Assembly (NCBI GenBank): GCA_014634225.1
Contig: BLFN01000379.1
Coordinates: forward strand, 125,829-138,328
DNA: 12,500 bases
Direction of reading: 5' to 3'
From: Acropora yongei
Lineage: Eukaryota; Cnidaria; Anthozoa; Scleractinia; Acroporidae
In this document: positions 1 to 8,104 of the stretch, in pieces
Layout: each line of letters starts with the position of its first letter
Numbering within the stretch: the first letter of the stretch is position 1
Position numbers and translations under genes: made by a program
Notes under the pieces: model-generated
The model's input: the letters and a program-made list of their open reading frames with translations, nothing else
Database searches by the model: none
What the model was told of the DNA's origin: nothing

Positions 1-98
1 GGATTCACCGGTTTTACATCTAGTTGTAGGATACATAAGTAATCAATTAGCCATCTTTACTATTTGCTGTTGCTATTAACATATACTTGACCTCAGGG

Positions 99-250
99 AG
101 CGGGGATGGCGCAGAAGTGAGAGCGCTTGCCTTCCATCAATGTATCTTGGGTTCAATTCCCAGACCCAGAATCATAAGTGGGTTGAGTTTGTTGTTTCTC
201 TACTCTGCTCCGAGAGGATTTTCTTTGGGTACTGTGGTTTTCATTACAGT
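99..250 (+). repeat. tRNA-derived SINE copy
   Basis: The 5' part has both internal RNA polymerase III promoter boxes in tRNA order: an A-box-like TGGCGCAGAAGTGAGAGCG at 107-125 and a B-box GGTTCAATTCC at 150-160. The B box sits in a T-arm-like hairpin whose five-base stem halves, TTGGG and CCCAG, pair. The acceptor arm does not close, so this is not a working tRNA gene. The downstream body, with GTGGGTTGAGTTTGTTG and CTACTCTGCTCCGAGAGG, is of a kind I associate with high-copy cnidarian SINEs; that recognition is from memory and unchecked. The 3' end is uncertain: the recognisable body fades near 245-250, and an A/T-rich stretch up to about 360 may be its decayed tail. Confidence 0.72.
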
Positions 251-394
251 CCACATTTTTTATCTACAGTGCTGTAATGTGTACATATCAGCCCCTATGT
301 AATGAGTTTAGTATGTATTCATTTACACTTTCGTTTTGAAATTGACATTTAATTGAATTTTTATACACATTTCCTTGTCATCTATGATGCAAAC

Positions 395-621
395 CTTCTG
401 ATAGCTCCTGCCTTTGTAATTTGTAGGTGGAAGAAGAGCTGCAGTATCTCTGTCACATATTCTGCAATTTGTAACTGGTGCTGAAGAGGAACCTGTGTTG
501 GGGTTTGTGCTGCACCCTAGTTTGCAATTTGTAGAAGTTACAAGCACGTTTATCCCCACGGCTAATACCTGCATTAACTGCCTGAATCTGCCTCGTCCAT
601 CCTTGGGTATTCCTTTGCTTG
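395..621 (-). CDS. Possible exon of an unrecognised gene
   Basis: This is an open stretch of 75 codons. It is bounded on the minus strand by a plausible acceptor (TTGTCTTCAG, AG at 623-622, phase 1) and a plausible donor (AGAAG then GTTTGC, GT at 394-393, phase 0). The peptide has four cysteines in pairs, CKLGC and, further on, CRICD, spaced somewhat like a small zinc-binding module. It matches no family I can name. The open frame runs on past the donor to 323. With no neighbouring exon visible, it could equally be a chance ORF or a fragment of a mobile-element gene. Confidence 0.22.
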
Positions 622-631
622 CTGAAGACAA

Positions 632-1356
632 ATTGTTTAACTTGTATGATTTTGCATTTGCTAATGCTTTTTTTGATCACGTGTAACAATAAAAAGTAAG
701 GGAGGCCATTTTTGCTGAAGACAAAATATTGCATAGTGGTATTTTTCATGGCCCATTAGAGTTAAACATTGCAAAATTCTTGCATCATATGTACTAGATT
801 AGGGTTTTTAAAAACAGTTGGGTTATTCAACTGGGTAAAATAAGGTTTTTAAATAGTTTAAGTTTGAGAGAAAAACGCCTATACTGTGACATGTTTATTA
901 ACTTGTTTATTGAATATCTTAATAAAAGCATTTTTTACTTGTTCCTGTAGAAATTGTTGCATTGTACACTCACTCTATTTACATGTGCATGAACTTGGTA
1001 CAGCTTTTGAACTTAAACAGCCTCACCACTCTGGAGCTGCATATTCAATGAAGTCTGAGCTTCGGTTGCTATCTAAACTCGCTACATAATAAAACTCAAA
1101 TAAATTTAGCACAAACTACAACATTACACCAAAAAATTCATTCTACCACACGATGTAGATTGAAACATGAACAGAAAGATAAACATGAAGCAAATCTTAG
1201 GTGAAATCATTTTAGCACGAATAGCATATGATGCTCCTTCAAACATCAAATGCATCAATTTTCTGAATATTGCTCGACAATATGAAGGCCTTTCAGGTAC
1301 ATATCAATACCAAAGTTTGAAGATGTCCATGTTGGTGGAACTTCATGTTGCAGCTG
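632..1356. other. No gene seen; 3' flank of the transposase ORF
   Basis: This AT-rich stretch lies downstream of the minus-strand integrase ORF. The short ORFs in it show no motif or biased composition. A small inverted repeat, ATATTG-CTCGA-CAATAT, lies near 1268-1285. No terminal inverted repeat matching the other side of the transposase was found by eye. Confidence 0.5.
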
Positions 1357-2451
1357 TTAAATGCAGTTCTCACTCAACTGAAATGAAAGGGGTTGAAACA
1401 TGGGCCTCCTTTGACTGCTATCCTCTGCTTTATCATTTATGAAACCTTCAACACCATAGCTGCAGATGGCCTCATTTTCCAATTCAATCGCCAAAGGAGT
1501 TTGCAGTTGACCTGCCACCCACATTCTGATAGGTGATGATCTAGCTGTGCGTAATCTGTGCTGTGACCAGGCCCTATTCCATATGTCAAGCTTTTCTTGC
1601 ATTTTGTGTAGAAAAACATGGTGGAGTACAATCAAATGCAGGTCTTTACGTGGATCAAGGATTCCTTCATCTTCCATAAAGTAAAACAATTGATAGTACA
1701 GAGCTAGCACTCCTTGATAGACGTCATTCCAGAGGCGTTCAATTCGTTGATTATGAGTGCTCTTTCCTGTGATGGCCCTCCCTCTGTTTACTCCCCTGTT
1801 TGAAATCATGTAATCTGCAATTTTCGCATTCTCAAGTCTCTGGTCAGTTCGCACTCTGCTTGGAAGGCCATATGCATTTACTGCTCCCAAGAAGCACTCC
1901 AAAAGAGTGTCTGCGTTGTTGGTATCTGTGCATTTCAGCATCACTGGTAGTCTACTGAAAGCATCGATCCCACCCACAATAATGAAGTTCCATCTTACAA
2001 GTTTATGATTTGTGTCGACATGCCACAAATGGTTTGGTCCTTGAACGTTGTATACCCTCCGTTTCAAGCGTACTTTCTTTCTCTCTTTTACTCCTTCCTG
2101 GTCCACACGGTGTATACTATCTCTAAGTCTCATTCTGTGCACTTTGATGCCTCTTTGTTTGAGAAGAACCTTCAACATTTGCAAATCTTTCGCCGCTTCC
2201 GTAACGTGCAGATCAAGCTCATCATCAGAAATGTTGCTAAAATTCAGAGCCCTAAGTCCGTATCTTTCCATTCTGCGATAAACTGTTCTTTCACTGACTG
2301 AAAGCATACAGGAAATCTCCTGGATTGTGAAGCCCTCTTTCAAAAGATCTTCCAGGACTGATTTAGGAATGTCAAATTCCGGTGCACCCCATCCTACGCG
2401 GTGTTTTTTCTGGTTTCTGCCTACCGTATGTGCAACATTGTAATCGCAAAC
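1357..2451 (-). CDS. Integrase-core (DDE) transposase-like ORF, 5' end incomplete
   Basis: The protein is a retroviral-integrase-fold (rve-type) transposase of the integrase-core group common in cnidarian and fish genomes; such proteins cut and join DNA ends. The open frame runs from 2451, just below an in-frame TGA at 2454-2452, to a TAA at 1359-1357. No in-frame ATG lies between that TGA and the start of the helix-turn-helix, so the natural start must be in an upstream exon or is lost. Counting from codon 2343-2341, a helix-turn-helix spans about residues 6-30 (EISCMLSVSERTVYRRM), preceded by GAPEFDIP. The catalytic core carries D110 (WHVDTNHKL), D167 (VRTDQ) and E202 (HNQRIERLW), giving DD34E spacing. 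The core is uninterrupted, which suggests a young copy or a retained gene. The second-Asp motif reads TDQRLEN, where relatives usually have a glycine-rich turn. The resemblance to eukaryotic IS3/IS481-like elements is inference; no terminal repeats were found. Confidence 0.82.
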   Translation of the reverse strand, partial: VCDYNVAHTVGRNQKKHRVGWGAPEFDIPKSVLEDLLKEGFTIQEISCMLSVSERTVYRRMERYGLRALNFSNISDDELDLHVTEAAKDLQMLKVLLKQRGIKVHRMRLRDSIHRVDQEGVKERKKVRLKRRVYNVQGPNHLWHVDTNHKLVRWNFIIVGGIDAFSRLPVMLKCTDTNNADTLLECFLGAVNAYGLPSRVRTDQRLENAKIADYMISNRGVNRGRAITGKSTHNQRIERLWNDVYQGVLALYYQLFYFMEDEGILDPRKDLHLIVLHHVFLHKMQEKLDIWNRAWSQHRLRTARSSPIRMWVAGQLQTPLAIELENEAICSYGVEGFINDKAEDSSQRRPMFQPLSFQLSENCI

Positions 2452-2675
2452 TCATCATATCCGCCCTGCTGGTTATCCCTAATTGATTCATGTCATGAGT
2501 AGATAGCTTGGAGATTATATCTGGAGTAATTTTTTTCCCTATGGAACAGCTCAGTCAAATGACCTAAACTGACTTTTCTAAGAATACGAGCCATAATACC
2601 CAACTTGTCCATGGTGGCCGCTATTTTGAATTCCTTGCGCAGTTGACCTCATTTCAACTTGAGCGACAACGAGGT
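2452..2675. other. Upstream flank of the transposase; no gene seen
   Basis: The minus-strand reading frames here are interrupted by stops. A short frame across 2410-2465 reads GYDEFAITMLHIR and could be a displaced N-terminal piece of the integrase ORF, but it cannot be joined with confidence. No promoter elements are recognisable. Confidence 0.4.
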
Positions 2676-3019
2676 ACCGTGAATATAACGAAAATAACGA
2701 CCGCGTGTAATGAGTTAACCACCGTAGATAATAAAAAAAGGCACCGCTTATAACGGGAAAAAGGCCCTGCAGGAAGATAGCACCGCGTATAACGACTAAA
2801 GTTCCGTGCATAATGAAAAAAGCACCGCGTATAATGAATTAGCCACCGCACAAAATAAGAAAAGTAGAATGTAGCAATAACCACATATAAAGAAAAAAGC
2901 ACCCTCCATAATGCAACATGCACCTCATATAATGAAAAAGCCACCGCATGTAACGGAGTAGGCATCGAATATAGTGAATAAGTCACCGCGTATTATGATG
3001 TAACCACCGGACATAAACG
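2676..3019. repeat. Degenerate 21-bp minisatellite, about 16 units
   Basis: Repeating units begin with a variant of ACCGCGTATAATGAA followed by an A-rich spacer ending GC or CC. Unit starts read from the sequence are 2676, 2700, 2721, 2743, 2782, 2803, 2824, 2845, 2883, 2901, 2922, 2943, 2964, 2985 and 3006. Most steps are exactly 21 bases; slipped or truncated units lie near 2766-2781 and 2866-2882. Because 21 is a multiple of three, the minus strand stays open and yields a pseudo-protein of 7-residue repeats (SLYxVVA or HYTRxxx types). That ORF is a by-product of the repeat and is not called a gene. Confidence 0.92.
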
Positions 3020-3124
3020 TCTTCAGTGTCATTTACTCAGCCGTTCACAGGCTATTTTATTAAAGGCTGAATGCACATCTCAAACTCTACTTTCATGATA
3101 ACTTGTACTATTTGCTTGTGTTAA

Positions 3125-3522
3125 CAACACGGGGAAATAAAAGGGGGAATTCTAGGTTAAAAAATTTACAGGTGTTGCGCGACAACAAGACTTACTAATT
3201 AATAGACTTAGCAGCTTGAGGGCAACTTCTAGCAAACCAATCAAGAGCAAAACTGTGTTAATGAAAAAGTGTTCCTCAGTATACAACATATTTTAATTGA
3301 GCTTCAGTAAGAAGATCTTTAACATCCTCATAATAACGAAACTATAAATATCTCATTACCTTCCTAAAAGAAGCCGGAAATCTCTTTAGAATTATTTTTG
3401 AGAAAAGTGCAGTTTGAAGAATGTGTATCGATGAACCATTGCCCAAACTTGAGAAATATTTTTTTATGCCATAAATTGAAATCATTTGACTTATTCAAGT
3501 TTGATATCCTTACAAGCTAGAA
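3125..3522. repeat. R1 block, copy a (segmental duplication)
   Basis: This block matches 8745-9152 closely along its whole length and 7827-8327 more distantly. Shared anchors include ACAACATATTTTAATTGAGC, GAAGATCTTTAAC and TTTTTTTATGCCATAAATTG. It lies just 3' of lectin gene A, as 8745-9152 lies on the 3' side of lectin gene B, so it marks the left part of the duplicated lectin unit. Minus-strand frames are broken by stops and no protein is called. Confidence 0.85.
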
Positions 3523-3631
3523 AATCGTTAAGCAGAAAAAAAATGTAACAGGGAGGGGAAAGTGTTAACCTTCACGGCCATACCATTTCCCACTAAAATA
3601 GTCCAGGGGTATATACATCTGGAATTTTCCA

Positions 3632-3634
<3 letters not shown>

Positions 3635-3662
<28 letters not shown>

Positions 3663-4047
3663 GGTCCGGTCTTTGAGCAAGATAGGTCATTCCATGTATC
3701 ATTATAGCCGCCTATAAGATGCCCACAATCCTCAACGCCTCCACTGTCATTTGGTTCGCCATCGTTCCACTTCTGATAATTTAACTCCGCGGGGCGGTCA
3801 TCAAGCCAATAAAATTTGGTATCAGCTTTCCGATGCAACCCAATCCACCCTTGGGAGGCGGCGAAAGTGTTCCTCAGCAAGTCATATACAAATCGGTTTT
3901 CATCCTCTGATTTAATCACGGCAAGGTCTGCTCCCAAATGAAACTTTTGACAAAATCTCCGTGAATTGTTCCATGTTGAGGCAGAAGATGTATTAGCAAC
4001 GTAATAGCACGATTCGGCATGTACCACGAAGCCTGATGGACAAGTAT
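3635..4047 (-). CDS. Gene A exon 4: C-type lectin domain
   Basis: This is a whole C-type lectin domain on one exon, from TCPSGF to CQWPI and TAG. It has six cysteines (167, 178, 197, 272, 288, 297) as in long-form domains, and the WIGL core at 232-235. Ca-site residues are all present: EPN at 262-264, E270, and WND at 283-285. In this fold EPN together with WND is the mannose-type calcium-dependent binding signature. Two N-glycosylation sequons (NDS, NDT) flank the binding loop. The acceptor is CTGAGCAG, phase 1. Compared with the copy at 10040-10446, it has two extra residues after CQK and other small indels near the N-terminus and before WND. Confidence 0.94.
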
Positions 4048-5742
4048 CTGCTCAGAGGTAAGACAGTAGTGTAAATTAGTGTTGGACATAACGGAGGATT
4101 TCTGTCAATAACTTATTTTTTGTTTTGTTTTTTGTTTTGGTCTTCTTTTTTCTTAGTTTTTGTCCTAACAACGACTTTTGCCGTAGTTGTGTGTACAGTC
4201 ATTAACATGTTTTTTTATTTATTATTTCTTATCACAAAATTTATTTCCAGGAAAGTGACTATACATTTTGCAAGCCAAATGTCTAGGGATCATAAAGAGA
4301 TATGATTGTAGAACCTCGAAATTACACTTTCAGATGCGTTCTCCTCGTCGTTCCTGCCAAAGCTCCCAGTAGTCTTTTCAGCCGTTTCCTTACCGTTTTC
4401 GCAGCGTTTTCCTGTGAATATTTTCTTGCAGGCACAAACGTAGCTGTTTGTTTGGTAAAGGGAAATACACTTTCCGTTGTTCTTACAAGGCAAGCTGATA
4501 CATGGCGACTGTAAAAGGAAAATGAAAAGAAAAAAGAAACAAAAACAACAAAACAAAGAACATTTTCATTGCATCCCCTGTTTGCTCGTATCATCGCGGA
4601 TATTTTTGTCAGACGGATAACTATCTGAATAGATAATAATATAGTCTGATCGGAATTAATTTGTGGGAGGTTTTGAGAGGACGAAAGCGATTTAAGTCCA
4701 TTAAAAAAAGAATAATAAATAAATAAATAATCAACCATAACAACAAAAGACAATTCCATCTCTATACGCTTCCCATTTCACAACTTTTCCATGCCTTAGC
4801 TTAAACTAGCCAACAACGAGAATAACAAAACTGTTTTCATCACAGTGTGTCCCTTCAACGGCCAAAGATAGTCTTTCCTTCGTAATATTTGTTTTGTTTT
4901 CGTGACAATCTAGTTCATGGTGTTCCTTCATTCTTCATAATAAAAAAAAGATTGGACAAAGTCAATGCGAAGCCTTACAGTTTCAGAGAGTCACTGATTA
5001 TGAAATAAAATGGAATACACAAGGATTTCTAAAAACGCTTCGTTCTCACCATTGGCTGTATAAAATTATGGAGGCTCGTTCCCAAAGGGACGACAGTCTC
5101 ATATATAGGGTAATAACACACAAAGTACATGGGAGATTTCCTCTGTAATTACTTTCCACTACTTGCTGTCAAGGTCCCTTATTACTTCAGATATTTATTT
5201 AAGAAATAGAAAACATTTAATACCGTTTGACTTTTCAGCATTCCGGCTTACCAAAGTTTAAAGATAAATTTCTTACCGCAACACTGAAATGATGGAATGT
5301 CAGGCTTGGTAGAAAATTCTCAGAGTTATAGTATTTGTCCGTCGAAAGGATTTCACAAGAAAATTTTCCAGCTTTATCTGGAAAATGAGCGAAGTTGAAA
5401 GAGAAGCACGCCTGGTTGTTCAAACAGGAGAACGCACATGATAAACTATCTTCGACAAGACGTTTAACAAGAGCAGTGAAGTTCAAATGGGAGAATTCCT
5501 CTTTTATGAAATAAGCAGATTGAAAGTCACTGTCCCGAGTGTTTGCCCCTCGACTGATCGTGACGCTGGCGTGGTCAGCTGAAAAAAACGAATTGGTAGA
5601 ACCTTGGAACGCTTCTCGCAGTTAATTTCGAGTAAGGAAAGTGTTTTTTTTTTTTCTTTCGTATACCTTTGCTGATACATGCAGGTGAAAATAAAAGCAC
5701 AAAAAGAAGCCCTTTCGGTAATATAAACATCAACCCTTCCAT
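3635..5742 (-). CDS. Secreted PAN-EGF-C-type-lectin protein, gene A (four exons)
   Basis: Exons in transcript order are 5742-5667, 5578-5277, 4508-4394 and 4047-3635; the total is 906 nt, encoding 301 residues. Predicted architecture is a signal peptide (1 to about 23), PAN/Apple-like module (27-126), EGF (127-164) and long-form C-type lectin domain (166-301). Intron phases are 1, 0 and 1, all introns are GT-AG, and joining the exons keeps one frame to a TAG. The protein is probably an extracellular calcium-dependent sugar-binding lectin with no membrane anchor or C-terminal extension after the lectin domain. The start at 5742 has A at -3 and G at +4 and follows an in-frame TAA; a second in-frame ATG lies at 5730, where the duplicate exon at 6475 begins. 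No polyadenylation signal is obvious close to the stop. The gene model rests on splice-site logic and a paralogue, not on transcripts. Confidence 0.78.
4048..4393 (-). other. Intron 3 of gene A
   Basis: This 346-base GT-AG intron separates the EGF and lectin exons. Its T-rich plus strand around 4113-4160 and the stretch 4160-4320 align with the corresponding intron of gene B, which carries an extra 565 bases or so (about 10521-11085). The ORFs crossing it are not supported. Confidence 0.75.
4394..4508 (-). CDS. Gene A exon 3: EGF-like domain
   Basis: The 38 codons encode one complete EGF domain with six cysteines in the classic pattern (C-x4-C-x5-C-x10-C-x-C-x8-C): SPCISLPCKNNGKC, then YVCACKKIFTGKRC. 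The acceptor is CTTTTACAG (phase 0) and the donor AACG then GTAAGG (phase 1). The split codon G+AT makes Asp at the EGF-lectin junction. The calcium-binding consensus DxNE at the EGF N-terminus is absent, so this is likely a non-calcium EGF that acts as a spacer or protein-contact module. Confidence 0.9.
4509..5276 (-). other. Intron 2 of gene A
   Basis: This 768-base GT-AG intron lies between the PAN and EGF exons. It is AT-rich and has a short AAAT-type microsatellite near 4714-4731. It aligns with 11449-12063 on the gene B side up to 5215, about 60 bases before the PAN exon donor. No separate gene is seen. Confidence 0.75.
5277..5578 (-). CDS. Gene A exon 2: PAN/Apple-like module
   Basis: The acceptor is a strong T-tract ending TTTTTTTCAG; the donor is GCG then GTAAGA. 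The exon is 302 nt (phase 1 in, phase 0 out). The 100 residues include the PAN-like core FxxLVEDSLSCAFSCLNNQACFSFNF followed by a later FSCEI, placing cysteines at protein residues 73, 77, 83 and 100. In cnidarian extracellular proteins such modules commonly precede an EGF domain, as here. Apple/PAN modules mediate protein or carbohydrate contacts. The N-terminal cysteine pair of canonical Apple domains is not seen, so the domain call is by pattern and may be a divergent or shortened version. Confidence 0.72.
5667..5742 (-). CDS. Gene A exon 1: signal peptide
   Basis: This encodes about 25 residues, with a basic residue before a hydrophobic core (GLLFVLLFSPA), typical of a secretory signal. 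The donor is AGCAAAG followed by GTATAC, phase 1. Phase 1 matches the next exon's acceptor, so the junction codon becomes GCT (Ala26). Intron 1 is only 88 bases. The diverged paralogous exon at 6475-6415 keeps the same layout, length class and donor, which supports this being real coding sequence. Confidence 0.66.
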
Positions 5743-5954
5743 CTTGTAGTTCAGTTACAAAGACAAACAAACCAAAAAGAGCTTATCAACTAAAACAGTC
5801 ATTAAGAGCGCCCCCCGAGACGTCTGTTGCCTACAGCAGGAAGACATGAAATGAAATAAGCTTGTGATATCTTTAAAGTCTTTGTCTTGTTTCTTGACCG
5901 CAACTGGTTGTTATTTTAGGTTAATTTTAAGACAGTATAATTGAATTTCCTTTA

Positions 5955-6100
5955 GCAGAACGTTTATGACAAACTGTCATCGACAACAAAAGTAACAAGA
6001 ACATTGATGCCAATAAAGAGAACTTGTCTTTGAAATAATTAACAAATTCAAATTTTTGTGTTCTTTCTTTACGACTGATGGCCGCGGTGGTTTTACGACG
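5955..6100 (-). pseudogene. Broken PAN exon of partial copy A'
   Basis: The minus strand aligns with the first half of gene A exon 2. Shared landmarks include an ISR tripeptide, a YF-K-x-F-S segment (YFKDKFSLL against YFIKEEFSHL), and nucleotides matching the segment before the first PAN cysteines. Defects: the acceptor appears as TCTTTCAA instead of TTTTTTCAG, there is a one-base deletion before the cysteine region, and the codon for the first PAN cysteine corresponds to TAA at 5966-5964 in the ancestral frame. Homology stops near 5955, before the end of the exon. The open frame 5927-6187 over it is the shifted frame, not a gene. Confidence 0.52.
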
Positions 6101-6414
6101 TTGAAAGAGAACAAAACAAGAGAAAGAAATTAGAGCACATAAAAAAAATAAAAATAAATAAAAAAAAAGGGTAAATAACCATAGCAATAAATGAACTTCT
6201 CAGTGAAAGAACTTAACTCCACTTTTCATTCGTATGTATTTACTTATTCCTTTAGTGTCAAACACGTCGTATTTTCGCCCTCAAAGCTAGTTTTGGATTT
6301 GATGTTTTAGCTTGATCCGCTCAAAAAAAAGTAGAATAAGAAAGTCACCATGGTGGAACTTTGGAACGCTTTTCGTAATTACGACTAACTTAAAGGAAAG
6401 TCTTTTTGTGATAC

Positions 6415-6475
6415 CTTTGCTGATATACGCAGGTGAAAACAAAAACTGAACAAGAAGCACTTTCAGTAATAACAT
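6415..6475 (-). CDS. Duplicate signal-peptide exon (A')
   Basis: The ATG at 6475 opens a 20-codon signal-peptide-like exon (MLLLKVLLVQFLFSPAYISK) ending in the same phase-1 donor context as gene A exon 1, AGCAAAG followed by GTATCA. The surrounding DNA aligns with gene A from about 5585 to 5955, so this is the 5' end of a tandem partial copy. Its own next exon is damaged. It could be a dead relic or an alternative first exon spliced to the gene A PAN exon at 5578, because the phases are compatible. Confidence 0.5.
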
Positions 6476-6837
6476 TAAAGCTTAGATCTAACTTGTAGTT
6501 CAGTTAAAAAAAATGAAACAAAAAAAGACTTATTCCGATAGTACTGTTGCTCACCGGAGAAAGGTATGGAATGAAATAAGCTTCTAATATTTCTTAACAC
6601 TTTCTCATATGACAGTTTAATAGAACTTCCTCCATTGAAATAATTGGCTCAATATGAAATTGCCATTGCGTGTAATATTGACGCATGGAGCTCAGGGTAA
6701 CATTTTTTCAATTCTCTGACGTTCATTTTAACAAATATTTCAAAGATGCTAGGCTCTGATAAGGGGTTCTTTGCTAGTTAGGGTGAGTTCGACCTGAACC
6801 AGTCTTCAACAATGAAATTTTTTTCACTTTTGAGGAC

Positions 6838-7262
6838 ACCTTGAAGCACTCTAGTTATTTTTTTATTTATATATGGTCTCCCAGACACGCGACAACAACA
6901 ACTAAATTAAAAATTAAATAGAAACAAAACGATGGTCACAAAAAAAGTCAAATTCTAAGCCGCTCAACAAAAAAGGCCAAGAAAACAAAATGTTATTACA
7001 GAGAAGCCAGCCACCAACTTCCTTAAGGCTCAAGCTTGTTTGGCAAACTATTTTCTTGTTCAACTAATGAAAACGTTTCGTAAATTTTTTATTAGCTTTC
7101 TTTGTGTCATAAAAAGTGTCTCGCAATATCAAACATAAAAAAAAGCCGCTGAAACTAGACAAGACAAATTAAATTTGCATTTTTTTTGCCGCAAAAGAGC
7201 TCTCATTTCACCCATGAACTGATGCAAATACGCGTTAATACAATCTCTTCAGACTGTTAAAC
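6838..7262. repeat. R2 block, copy a
   Basis: This aligns with 8338-8736 throughout. Shared runs include CAAATTCTAAGCCGCTCAAC, AAGCCAGCCACCAACTTC and CATGAACTGATG. It is non-coding on both strands as far as can be seen. Small A-tract indels and a 35-40 base difference near 7090-7130 separate the two copies. Confidence 0.88.
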
Positions 7263-7826
7263 GTTTTAACCCGTTCCTTGCCGACCCTTGACTACCTAGC
7301 TAAAGCTTTAAGTAAAGGCTTTTTCAGTCAGACTACCAGTATCTTGGAGCTGGTGTGCAAGGTAAAAATTTGGCAATTTAAAATAATATACCTATTTTCA
7401 AAACGGAACAAGGCAACAAAAACTCGTCAGAAAATTATCCTCAAGTTTGATGTTAATATATAACTTCTGTGTGTAATACATAATTTATTTAGGTAGTGCT
7501 CATCGTGTTGGGTGTTGAAGATTTCTAGATGTTTCTGAGCGGTAATTTAAAATTAAAGTGACGGGTTTTACCCTCAAGGGAACATAGACAAAGTCCAGAC
7601 CACGCCATTTTAATTGCAGAATTTAATCACTTCGCAGTGAAAACATATGCTCTAAGTTACTGTTTTTTTCCAAGACATTATTTGGCAGCACCGCCTTGGA
7701 AGTCGTCCAGCTGCTGGAACGTACGCCAACCGAAACGTAAATTGGCAATTATGGAATCATTTTTCGATTTTCGCCAGTCGTTAAACGTGTACTAACTGAC
7801 TATCCTGGAATTTCATTAAAAGAAAA
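7263..7826. other. Unique spacer between R2a and R1b; no gene seen
   Basis: I find no paralogous match elsewhere in the window. The short plus-strand ORF at 7278-7463 has no recognisable motif. An exon-like piece at about 7330-7360, between a TTTTTCAG and GTAAAA, has no supporting similarity. Confidence 0.4.
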
Positions 7827-8021
7827 ACTCACAGGTGTTACGCGAAAACGTTAACAAGACCTACTAATGAGAAGAATTTACAATTTGAAGACAAACTTCT
7901 AGCAAACTAATCAGGAGCACAACTGTGCTAATGAAAAAGTTTTCCTCAGTACAACTTGTTTTAATTGAATTTCTAGTTTCTAAAGAAACTGTTGTGCTGC
8001 GTCGGTGGGAGAGATCAAAAT

Positions 8022-8062
<41 letters not shown>

Positions 8063-8104
8063 CGCTCTGACGAAGGGCTAACGCTCGAAACGTCAGCTTT
8101 CTAT

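Larger units (their letters stand above)
5585..6635. repeat. Tandem duplication of the lectin gene 5' end
   Basis: About 5585-5955 aligns with about 6350-6635. Anchors include ATACCTTTGCTGATA-ACGCAGGTGAAAA type sequence, CTTGTAGTTCAGTTA and ATGAAATGAAATAAGCTT or its variant GGAATGAAATAAGCTT. Together with the broken PAN exon this makes a head-to-tail copy of partial exon 2, exon 1 and upstream DNA. The copy's intron 1 is longer (about 300 bases against 88). Confidence 0.75.

Noticed and set aside
99..170. Functional tRNA gene
   Set aside because: A and B boxes and a T-arm are present but the acceptor and anticodon arms do not pair; the SINE body follows directly.
1167..1442. 91-codon plus-strand ORF
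   Set aside because: It overlaps the end of the well-supported integrase ORF on the opposite strand and shows no motif.
2824..2840. TATAAT motifs as bacterial -10 boxes
   Set aside because: They are part of the minisatellite unit in a eukaryotic sequence.
2654..2986. 110-codon minus-strand ORF with repeated SLY/HYTR motifs
   Set aside because: It is produced by the 21-bp minisatellite; period divisible by three keeps any frame open, and composition is that of the repeat.
2676..3019. CRISPR-like array
   Set aside because: Repeats are degenerate, directly adjacent with no unique spacers, and the context is eukaryotic.
4322..4759. 145-codon minus ORF overlapping the EGF exon
   Set aside because: It is a shadow frame; the EGF cysteine pattern lies in the other frame with correct splice sites.
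5504..5770. 88-codon minus ORF over gene A exon 1 and intron 1
   Set aside because: It runs through the intron in a frame different from the signal-peptide frame; the spliced model explains the region better.
5927..6187. Hydrophobic 86-codon ORF as a membrane protein
   Set aside because: It overlays the frameshifted PAN exon copy and an A/T-rich intron; the hydrophobic residues come from T-rich codons.
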